The notes beneath the pieces are model-generated. The model had not been told where the DNA came from, did not search any database, and saw only the letters and a list, made by a program, of their open reading frames with translations. The position numbers and the translations under genes were made by a program. Positions 53,991 through 61,135 of a DNA stretch of 64,000 bases are shown in pieces (within the stretch, counting starts at the first letter, position 1; each line of letters opens with the position of its first letter). Where the stretch lies: contig NZ_CP109009.1 in NCBI RefSeq assembly GCF_036226685.1, positions 5,669,501 through 5,733,500 of the forward strand. The letters are read 5' to 3'. This DNA is from Streptomyces sp. NBC_00690 (GTDB lineage Bacteria; Actinomycetota; Actinomycetes; Streptomycetales; Streptomycetaceae).

Positions 53991-55106
53991 CTAGAGCCAG
54001 CCGTTGCGCTTGAGCGTCCGGTGAATGGTGAAGCAGATCCCGATGATGGCGGTGAGCACCATGGGATACCCGTACTTCCACTGGAGCTCCGGCATGTAGT
54101 CGAAGTTCATGCCGTACACCCCGCACACCGCCGTGGGCACCGCGACGATCGCCGCCCAGGACGTGATCTTGCGCATGTCCTCGTTCTGGGCGACCGTCGC
54201 CTGCGCCAGGTTCGCCTGGAGGATCGAGTTCAGCAGCTCGTCGAAGCCGATGACCTCCTCCTGGACCCGGGCCAGGTGGTCGGCGACGTCACGGAAGTAC
54301 TTCTGGATGTCCGGGTCGATCAGCCGCATGGGCCGCTCGCTGAGCAACTGCATGGGCCGCAGCAGCGGGGAGACTGCCCGCTTGAACTCCAGCACTTCCC
54401 GCTTCAACTGGTAGATCCGCCCGGCGTCGCTACCCCGCTGCCTGCCCTTGGACGGCGCGGAGAAGACATCGATCTCGACCTCGTCGATGTCGTCCTGCAC
54501 GGCTGCCACGACCGCGATGTAGCCGTCGACGACATGGTCGGCGATGGCGTGCAGAACCGCGGACGGCCCCTTCGAGAGCAGCTCGGCGTCCTTCTCCAGC
54601 CCGTACCGCAGTGCCCGCAGCGAACCCTTGCCACCGTGCCGGACCGTGATGACGAAATCCCGACCGGTGAAGCACATCACCTCACCGGTCTCCACGACCT
54701 CACTGGTCGCGGTCAACTCGTCGTGCTCCACGTAGTGGACAGTCTTGAAGACGGTGAACAGGGTGTCGTCGTACCGCTCCAGCTTGGGCCGCTGGTGGGC
54801 GTGGACCGCGTCCTCCACGGCCAGTGGGTGCAGCCCGAACTCCGCGGCGATGCCGGCGAACTCCTCCTCCGTCGGCTCGTGCAGACCGATCCACACGAAC
54901 CCACCGCCCTCGCGCACCCTCAGCATCGCCTCACGGGGCGTCTGCGAGTCGTCCCCTGGGAGGCGGCGCCCATCGCGGTAGACCGCGCAGTCCACGACGG
55001 CGCTGGAGGCCGAAGGGTCACGGGTGGTGTCGTACGAGTGGTAGGCGGTGCTGCTCCTCCGCAGGGCGGGACGGACGGCGGCACGGAGGTCACGAATCAT
55101 CGACAT
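53991..55106 (-). CDS. corA: CorA family magnesium/cobalt transporter, 371 aa
   Basis: Homopentameric divalent-cation channel. The large N-terminal cytoplasmic funnel (about 1-300) ends in two membrane helices; the selectivity signature YGMNF with downstream MPELQWKYGYP is intact. ATG at 55106 (MSMIRDLRAAVRP) follows AAGGAGCCAGCC and was preferred to an upstream GTG at 55121 that itself contains this ribosome site. Matches Rv1239c in position at the end of the synteny block. The upstream region holds direct repeats. Confidence 0.94.
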   Translation of the reverse strand: MSMIRDLRAAVRPALRRSSTAYHSYDTTRDPSASSAVVDCAVYRDGRRLPGDDSQTPREAMLRVREGGGFVWIGLHEPTEEEFAGIAAEFGLHPLAVEDAVHAHQRPKLERYDDTLFTVFKTVHYVEHDELTATSEVVETGEVMCFTGRDFVITVRHGGKGSLRALRYGLEKDAELLSKGPSAVLHAIADHVVDGYIAVVAAVQDDIDEVEIDVFSAPSKGRQRGSDAGRIYQLKREVLEFKRAVSPLLRPMQLLSERPMRLIDPDIQKYFRDVADHLARVQEEVIGFDELLNSILQANLAQATVAQNEDMRKITSWAAIVAVPTAVCGVYGMNFDYMPELQWKYGYPMVLTAIIGICFTIHRTLKRNGWL

Positions 55107-55579
55107 GGCTGGCTCCTTCACGGAGAGGCCGTCGGCGAGTGGCGTGGCACAGCCCGGAATGGGGACGTGAGCACTACGTCCGCAAAGCGGGCGGCACCGC
55201 GGGATCGCGGTGACGGCGTTCGCTACAGACAGGCAAAAACGAGCTGCTCTTCCGTCGTGCGGGATTCCAGCTACGGAACGCCGTGGTACGGAACGCCGTC
55301 GGAATGCCGTGGGCCTGTGCGAGAGGTCCTAGACCGCCGGGAAGTGACGCCGTACGGAAGAGCGGTTGGTACTGCACGGTCGACTTCGATCCACCGCAGA
55401 CCCCACCTCCTCCGGCCGGTCCCCCGTAAGGGATAGCGTGACGCCGGGAGCGGGCGGCGCCTTGGCGCCGCCGGCCTGTGTGCTTTGAGCACACCAACCC
55501 GGCCAGCGGCCAAGACTATCAGCCGACTGCGGGTCAATCCCTGTGATTGCCCCATCCTTACGCGTTCTATGCTCGCCGG
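55107..55579. other. Divergent region upstream of corA with direct repeats and hairpins
   Basis: 473 bases without a gene. TACGGAACGCCGT occurs at 55272-55284 and 55287-55299 (15-base period), followed by a partial third copy to 55310. Two hairpins, GGCGGCGCC/GGCGCCGCC (55453-55472) and GTGTGCT/AGCACAC (55478-55494), lie before the SUFU gene. Confidence 0.55.
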
Positions 55580-56182
55580 ATGGCAGACGTTCTTGCTCTG
55601 GTCGAGGCCAGGTTGTGTACGGCGCTCGGGGAGCCGGACGCCCGCGCCTCGGTGACGTTCATCGGTACGGACCGGATCGAGGTCCTGCGCTTTCGCACCC
55701 CAGGCGACGGGTCCGCGGACGAGCTGGTCCGCTACGCCACCCTGGGGATGTCCGCCCACCCCATGAACGATCCGACGTCGGCGATCGCCGACCCTGTGCA
55801 GGGCCCGCGCGCCGAACTGGTCCTCTCGGTGCGTCCGGGAACGGCGGACACTGATCAGGTGCTGCGCCCCCTGGCGGTCCTGGCCGCTTCGCCGCAGGTG
55901 GAAGGGGTCGTCATCGCGCCGGGCGCCGCCCTGGACATCGGTGCATCGCTCTGGCCATCCGCGCCCTTCAGCTCCGTACTGGTCGCCGAACCGGGCGGGC
56001 TCGTCGAGGATCTGGAACTCGACGCCCCACGCGAGCCGGTGCGCTTCCTCCCCCTGCTGCCGATGACGTCCAACGAGGCGGCCTGGAAGCGGGTGCACGG
56101 CGCGGCGGAACTCCAGGAACGCTGGTTGGCGCGGGGGACCGATCTACGAGATCCGCACCGCAGGTCCGTGACCCTCGACTGA
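55580..56182 (+). CDS. Suppressor-of-fused (SUFU) domain protein, 200 aa
   Basis: Soluble protein with the SUFU fold: FRTPGDGSADELVRYATLGM early and RFLPLLPMTSNEAAWKRVHG late. Bacterial SUFU proteins often act as immunity proteins, though actinobacterial single-domain ones are uncharacterised. ATG at 55580 (MADVLALVEARLCTALGEP) is used; an in-frame ATG at 55547 would add 11 residues. No toxin-like gene is adjacent. Confidence 0.82.
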   Translation: MADVLALVEARLCTALGEPDARASVTFIGTDRIEVLRFRTPGDGSADELVRYATLGMSAHPMNDPTSAIADPVQGPRAELVLSVRPGTADTDQVLRPLAVLAASPQVEGVVIAPGAALDIGASLWPSAPFSSVLVAEPGGLVEDLELDAPREPVRFLPLLPMTSNEAAWKRVHGAAELQERWLARGTDLRDPHRRSVTLD

Positions 56183-56412
56183 GGTCGCCCGCCTCCCGTC
56201 CCCTGCTCCCGTCGAGGACGTGACGTACGCCTCCCCAGAGGGGGCGGCAGCCGTGCCCACCGCCCGTGTGTTCGAGCGGCCACCCCCTGAGTCCCCCGAG
56301 TCGACACTGAGCGTGACGCTCAGTTGAGCCATATCGGCACTGAGTGAGCAGCTCACTCCGGACGGGTGATCGTCCTTGACGCGACGCCGGGCGGGTAGGA
56401 CCGTGGAACGCT

Positions 56413-57051
56413 ATGAGGGGCGAACCCAGTTGCCCGAAGTGCGGTGGCCGGGTCAGGGCGCCCGGTCTCTTTGCCGAAGCTTGGCAGTGCGGTGTGCACG
56501 GCACCGTGCACCCACTCCAGCCGGTGATTCCGCCCAGTGTCGAAGCCCTCGGGGTCGTGGTGCACCGGGCCAGGGTCCCGGTGTGGATGCCCTGGCCGTT
56601 GCCCGTCGGCTGGCTGTTCACCGGTGTTGCGTACGCCGGTGACGACCGCAGCGGAGGCCGAGCGACCGCCGTGGTCTGCTCCGGCCCCGGCCCGCTCGGC
56701 GGGATCGGAGAACTGCTGCTGATCGCAGAGGAGTTGGGCGTCGGGCTCGGCTCGCGCTACGCCGGCATCGACGGCCCCGACCCCGGCCAGCACATCGACA
56801 TCGGCAGACCCGCCCAGTCGAAGGTGCTCGCCGCAGGACGTCCCACACCCTTGTGGCACGTCCAGGGCACTCCCGCGGACCGTGCCGTCTTCGCCGGCGA
56901 GGCCCGCGGGCTGTGGCTGTGGGCGATCGTCTGGCCCGAACAGTCCGGGCTCCTGATGTACGACGAGTTGGTGCTGACGGATCTGCGCGACGCCGGAGCG
57001 GAGGTCGAACTGGTGCCTTGCGGCGCGCTCTCGCCACGACTGCTGTCCTGA
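56413..57051 (+). CDS. DUF6758 family protein with N-terminal zinc ribbon, 212 aa
   Basis: The N-terminal CPKCGGRVRAPG with the following WQCGVHGTVHP forms a small zinc-binding ribbon. The rest is a compact fold (PVWMPWPLPVGWLFTGVAYA, HIDIGRPAQSKVLAAGRPTP, GLWLWAIVWPEQSGLLMYDE) characteristic of this actinobacterial family. Function unknown. ATG at 56413. Short distance to the PHP gene downstream suggests one transcript. Confidence 0.85.
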   Translation: MRGEPSCPKCGGRVRAPGLFAEAWQCGVHGTVHPLQPVIPPSVEALGVVVHRARVPVWMPWPLPVGWLFTGVAYAGDDRSGGRATAVVCSGPGPLGGIGELLLIAEELGVGLGSRYAGIDGPDPGQHIDIGRPAQSKVLAAGRPTPLWHVQGTPADRAVFAGEARGLWLWAIVWPEQSGLLMYDELVLTDLRDAGAEVELVPCGALSPRLLS

Positions 57052-57201
57052 GCCGCACACCGTGGGGTGGCCCTGCGGCGGCCGGATGACGGCGGATGGA
57101 CGCAGGGGCCGGGTCGCTGTCCGCCGGGCGGCCGGGCCGCCTTCGGCTGCCCGATACACTGGACCGTCCCCCGTTCGCCCGACATCCCCGGAGTGCCGCT
57201 C

Positions 57202-58074
57202 GTGCGCATCGATCTGCACACCCACTCCACGGCGTCGGACGGTACGGACACCCCCGCCGAACTGGTGCACAAGGCCGCGGCGGCCGGGCTGGACGTCGTC
57301 GCCCTCACCGACCACGACACGACGCGCGGCCATGCCGAGGCGATCGCCGCCCTCGACGAGGCCCCCCGCGCACTGACCCTGGTCACCGGGGCCGAGATCT
57401 CCTGTGCGCTCGACGGGGTGAGCCTGCATCTGTTGGCGTACCTCTTCGACCCGCAGGAGCCCGCCCTGCTGCGCGAGCGCGAGTTGGTGCGCGACGACCG
57501 GGTGCCCCGGGCGCAGGCGATGGTCGCCAAACTCCGGGAGCTGGGCGTCCCCATCGACTGGGAGCAGGTCGCCCGCATCGCCGGCGACGGATCGGTCGGC
57601 CGTCCCCACATCGCGACCGCCCTGGTGGAACTCGGCGTGGTCCCGAGCGTCTCCGACGCCTTCACACCGCAGTGGATCGCCGACGGCGGCAGGGCGCACA
57701 TCACCAAGCACGAACTGGACCCGTTCACCGCGGTCCGGCTGGTGAAGGCCGCCGGCGGAGTGTCCGTCTTCGCCCATCCGGCGGCGGCGAAGCGCGGACG
57801 TACGGTGCCCGAGCAGGTCATCGCCGACCTCGCGGCAGCCGGCCTCGACGGCATCGAGGTCGACCACATGGACCACGATGGTCCGGCCCGTGAACGACTG
57901 CGCGGCCTCGCGGCCGACATCGGCCTGCTCACCACGGGTTCGAGCGACTACCACGGCAGTCGCAAGACGGTCGGGCTCGGCGAGTACACCACCGACCCGG
58001 AGATCTACGGCGAGATCACCCGCCGTGCCACCGGCGCCTTCCCGGTCCCCGGCGCGGGCGGACGTCGCACCTGA
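57202..58074 (+). CDS. PHP-domain phosphoesterase (RNase AM / nucleoside bisphosphatase type), 290 aa
   Basis: Metal-dependent phosphoesterase. The PHP metal sites are DLHTHSTASDG (residues 4-14), LTDHDTTRG, the conserved Glu of VTGAEISC, FAHPAAAKRG and SSDYHGSRK. Relatives (YciV/TrpH-like) hydrolyse 3',5'-nucleoside bisphosphates or trim 5' ends of RNA. The GTG at 57202 (VRIDLHTHSTASDGTD) follows GGAG. marC lies 43 bases after it. Confidence 0.92.
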   Translation: MRIDLHTHSTASDGTDTPAELVHKAAAAGLDVVALTDHDTTRGHAEAIAALDEAPRALTLVTGAEISCALDGVSLHLLAYLFDPQEPALLRERELVRDDRVPRAQAMVAKLRELGVPIDWEQVARIAGDGSVGRPHIATALVELGVVPSVSDAFTPQWIADGGRAHITKHELDPFTAVRLVKAAGGVSVFAHPAAAKRGRTVPEQVIADLAAAGLDGIEVDHMDHDGPARERLRGLAADIGLLTTGSSDYHGSRKTVGLGEYTTDPEIYGEITRRATGAFPVPGAGGRRT

Positions 58075-58117
58075 CCTTCGCCGTCCCGTTCGACCCCTCT
58101 TCTCGCAAGGCATCACC

Positions 58118-58723
58118 GTGTTCGACGCTGCCGTTTTCGGCTCCCTCTTCCTCACCCTTTTCGTGATCATGGATCCGCCCGGGATCACACCGATCTTCCT
58201 CGCCCTCACCTCGGGGCGCCCGGTCAAGATGCAACGCCGGATGGCCTGGCAGGCGGTCGCGGTCGCCTTCGGGGTCATCACCGTCTTCGGTCTGGTCGGC
58301 CAGCAGATCCTGGACTATCTGCATGTCTCCGTGCCCGCCCTGATGATCGCCGGCGGGCTCCTCCTGCTGTTGATCGCCCTCGATCTGCTGACGGGGAAGA
58401 CGGACGAGCCCCAACAGACCAAGGACGTCAACGTCGCCCTCGTACCGCTGGGAATGCCCCTGCTCGCAGGGCCGGGCGCCATCGTCTCGGTGATCCTCGC
58501 GGTCCAGAACGCCGATGGCGCACCCCAGCACATCGCGGTCTGGGGCGCGATCGTGGCGATGCACGTGGTGCTCTGGTTGACCATGCGCTATTCGCTGGGC
58601 ATCATCCGCGTGATCAAGGACGGGGGAGTGGTGCTGGTGACCCGTCTCGCCGGCATGATGCTCTCCGCGATCGCCGTGCAGCAGATCATCAACGGTGTCA
58701 CCCAAGTCGTGCAGAGTGCCTGA
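58118..58723 (+). CDS. MarC family integral membrane protein, 201 aa
   Basis: Six hydrophobic segments. The MarC signature FVIMDPPGITPIFLALTSG is near the N-terminus and LVPLGMPLLAGPGAIVSVIL in the second half. The role is unclear; MarC itself is not a proven antibiotic-resistance factor. GTG at 58118 follows AAGGCATCACC. It ends at a convergent terminator. Confidence 0.92.
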   Translation: MFDAAVFGSLFLTLFVIMDPPGITPIFLALTSGRPVKMQRRMAWQAVAVAFGVITVFGLVGQQILDYLHVSVPALMIAGGLLLLLIALDLLTGKTDEPQQTKDVNVALVPLGMPLLAGPGAIVSVILAVQNADGAPQHIAVWGAIVAMHVVLWLTMRYSLGIIRVIKDGGVVLVTRLAGMMLSAIAVQQIINGVTQVVQSA

Positions 58724-58752
58724 GACGGTGGACATGGGTCCACCCACGACAA

Positions 58753-58787
58753 CGCCCCCGTACGGACCGATGTCCGCTGCGGGGGCG
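58753..58787. terminator. Bidirectional terminator after marC
   Basis: CGCCCCCG / CGGGGGCG arms enclose a second small stem CGGAC-CGAT-GTCCG, giving a two-level hairpin between convergent genes. Confidence 0.75.
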
Positions 58788-58831
58788 AGTCATGTCACGC
58801 ACGCGCCGATGGCGCTACGCAGGTGTGGGCA

Positions 58832-58984
58832 CTACAAGGCCGACGCGTCGGCCGGGCGGATGTAAATGCGCTGGCCGGTAGCGGCGGCCTGCTGCACGAT
58901 CCGGTTGACGGAGGCGGCGTCCACGACGGTGCTGTCCACGGCGGTGCCGTCGACGTCGTCGAGGCGCATGATCTCGAAGCGCAA
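58832..58984 (-). CDS. Small conserved protein, 50 aa
   Basis: Probable short protein LRFEIMRLDDVDGTAVDSTV then VDAASVNRIVQQAAATGQRI, with a basic C-terminal end. TTG at 58984 is chosen since AAGGGAG lies five bases before it; an ATG at 59065 gives 77 aa with no such site. A TTG start in this setting is a call from the ribosome site. Function unknown. Confidence 0.75.
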   Translation of the reverse strand: MRFEIMRLDDVDGTAVDSTVVDAASVNRIVQQAAATGQRIYIRPADASAL

Positions 58985-59172
58985 GGCTTCTCCCTTCGTC
59001 TGATCCTCCCCAGGGGAGAACTGTTGGTAGCGCGCACCCCACTGCTCCGGGTGCGCAGGTTCCACTCGGGTTCAACAGTGATGTGCCCGGCAAATATTCC
59101 TTACACTAAAGAAAATCTTTGGCACGCTAACTACTGGTGGGTGTCGCCGAGCGCCCTGAGAATGAGCTCCGT

Positions 59173-60084
59173 ATGAACGAGGCAACGATCGACACAGCGA
59201 TCACCCAGATCAGCGCACGTCTGGACCGCACCAACGAGCTACTGCACCGCATGCTCGCCGAGGTGGCCAAGACGCCCTCCACACACGCCATCTTCGTGGA
59301 CGCAGGTTACGTCTACGCTGCGGCAGGATTGCTGGTTGCGGGCACCGAGGACCGACGCTCCTTCGACTTGGATGCAGAAGGTCTGATCGACGCGTTCATC
59401 GACAAGGCCCGCAGCATCTTCGCCGACAGCAGGCTGCTCCGGGTGTACTGGTACGACGGCGCCAGGCGCCGCATCCCCACGCCGGAGCAGCAGTCGATCG
59501 CCGAACTGCCCGACGTCAAGGTGCGACTGGGCAACCTCAACGCCAACAACCAGCAAAAGGGCGTCGACTCGCTGATCCGCACCGATCTGGAGTCCCTCGC
59601 ACGCCATCGGGCCATCAGCGACGCGGCCCTCGTGGGCGGTGACGAGGACCTGGTGTCCGCGGTGGAGGCGGCCCAGGGGTACGGGGCACGGGTGCACCTC
59701 TGGGGCATCGACGCCTCCGAAGGCGTCAACCAGGCCGAGGCGCTGCGCTGGGAAGTGGACAGTACCCGCACCTTCGACCTGGACTTCTGCCGCCCGTACC
59801 TCACCCGCCGAGCCGTCTCAACGTACGAGAACGAAGGTACGCCGCCCCCCTCGCGCGATGAGGTGCGGTTCGTCGGTGCACGGATCGCCGCCACCTGGTT
59901 GGCGGAACGGGGCAGCGAAGCCCTCGCCGAGCTACTGCCCGGCCATCCCTATCTCCCGGGACCCGTCGACCAGGATCTGCTGATCGAGGCGGAGGCACTG
60001 CTCCAACGGTCGCTACGGGGACACGCGGTCCTGCGCAGGGCTCTGCGCGACGGCTTCTGGCAGCATCTCCAGTCCCAGTTCTGA
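59173..60084 (+). CDS. NYN-domain protein (PIN-like nuclease fold), 303 aa
   Basis: A short N-terminal coiled-coil helix (MNEATIDTAITQISARLDRT) is followed by an NYN domain with the acidic-site motifs THAIFVDAGYVYAAAG, KGVDSLIRTDLESLA and AALVGGDEDLVSAVEAA, so the putative RNase centre (three Asp) is intact. The C-terminal third is helical (ESEALAEL-like) and unassigned. ATG at 59173; ribosome site weak. The upstream region is AT-rich. A ribonuclease is plausible but not proven. Confidence 0.86.
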   Translation: MNEATIDTAITQISARLDRTNELLHRMLAEVAKTPSTHAIFVDAGYVYAAAGLLVAGTEDRRSFDLDAEGLIDAFIDKARSIFADSRLLRVYWYDGARRRIPTPEQQSIAELPDVKVRLGNLNANNQQKGVDSLIRTDLESLARHRAISDAALVGGDEDLVSAVEAAQGYGARVHLWGIDASEGVNQAEALRWEVDSTRTFDLDFCRPYLTRRAVSTYENEGTPPPSRDEVRFVGARIAATWLAERGSEALAELLPGHPYLPGPVDQDLLIEAEALLQRSLRGHAVLRRALRDGFWQHLQSQF

Positions 60085-60151
60085 CGGACGTTCGGCACTC
60101 CTGGCCGCCCTCGCGCCGGTGGGGGCGGGGCCAGACGGCACGCGGCGCGTG

Positions 60152-61021
60152 TCAGTGGGCCGCCCAGAACCTCGCGACGGCTTCGGCGGTCTCCCGCGGT
60201 CGGTCGGTGTTCGGGGAGTGCCCGGCACCGGGAACGACGGTCCGCCGGGCGCCGAGCCGCTCCGCCATCCGATCGAACAGCGGCACCGGCCAGGTGTCAT
60301 CGCTCTCGCCGCTGATCACATGCACGGGAAGCCCCGGGACGGCCGCGAGCTCATCGACCCGGTCCGGCTCGATCGACAACTGTCGACCTGTGGTGATCAG
60401 CTGCTGCGGATGGTGCCGCAGCCACCGCCGACGCAGGTCCTCGCCGTCGACGGCGGCTTCCTCCGGCGTCTCGAACGCCTGCATCGCCGCCCACACCTCG
60501 GCCATGCTCAACTGCGCCAGCGCCTGGCTCAGCAGCGCCACCCTCTGTTGTTGGGCGGCACTGATCTGCGCAGGACCGGACGACATCAGGGTCAGCGTAC
60601 GAAAGGGTGAGACGGCACGGGTCGCCGCGACCTCCAGGACCGCGGCGCGGGCGATCTGCCCACCGAGCGAGTGCCCGAGCAGATGCACGGGCCCATCGAC
60701 GGCCACCGCCTCCACCTGCGCCAGCACATCGAGGGCCAACTCCCGCTGGGAATAGGCGTCGGGCTCGTCCGGGCCGGTCGTCTCGTACTGGCCCCGGCCG
60801 TCGACGCACACCGCGCGAAAGCCCGCTTCCGTGAGCGGAGCGAGCATGGCGATGAAGTCCTCCTTGCTCCCCGTGAATCCCGGGAGCAGCAGCGCAGTAC
60901 CCGAGGGGGCGCCGTGCTCGCCCGTCGCCCGTGCGTCGAGCACGGCGAACTCCCCACGAGAGGTGCGCAGCCTCCCGGAGCGGGCGCAGGGAGGAGGAGC
61001 GAAGGTCGGCGGACGACTCAT
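60152..61021 (-). CDS. Alpha/beta hydrolase, 289 aa
   Basis: Hydrolase with nucleophile GHSLGG, acid in SGESDDTW and base in GAGHSPN, giving a full triad. The oxyanion region is LLLPGFTGSKEDF and the strand DGRGQYETTGPDE follows. Substrate cannot be inferred. ATG at 61021 (MSRPPTFAPPPCARSG). Convergent with the NYN gene. Confidence 0.88.
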   Translation of the reverse strand: MSRPPTFAPPPCARSGRLRTSRGEFAVLDARATGEHGAPSGTALLLPGFTGSKEDFIAMLAPLTEAGFRAVCVDGRGQYETTGPDEPDAYSQRELALDVLAQVEAVAVDGPVHLLGHSLGGQIARAAVLEVAATRAVSPFRTLTLMSSGPAQISAAQQQRVALLSQALAQLSMAEVWAAMQAFETPEEAAVDGEDLRRRWLRHHPQQLITTGRQLSIEPDRVDELAAVPGLPVHVISGESDDTWPVPLFDRMAERLGARRTVVPGAGHSPNTDRPRETAEAVARFWAAH

Positions 61022-61087
61022 ACAGGGAGATTACCCGGGGGCCATCCGGCCCGCCCGGCCGTACTGGGCAGCGGGCACCCGCACGCA

Positions 61088-61125
61088 AAACGGCCCGGCT
61101 CCCTTGCGGGGAAACCGGGCCGTCG
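61088..61125 (-). terminator. Terminator of the DEAD-box helicase gene
   Basis: On the minus strand ACGGCCCGG and CCGGGCCGT arms enclose a GC-rich loop and end in TTTT, a classical terminator lying just after the helicase stop. Confidence 0.8.
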
Positions 61126-61135
61126 GGCGATCGGA

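Noticed and set aside
53304..55436. 710-codon plus-strand ORF spanning the heptamer repeat and corA
   Set aside because: Shadow of corA and the 170-aa gene on the minus strand; reads through the satellite as a repeated RQPPAAS-type peptide.
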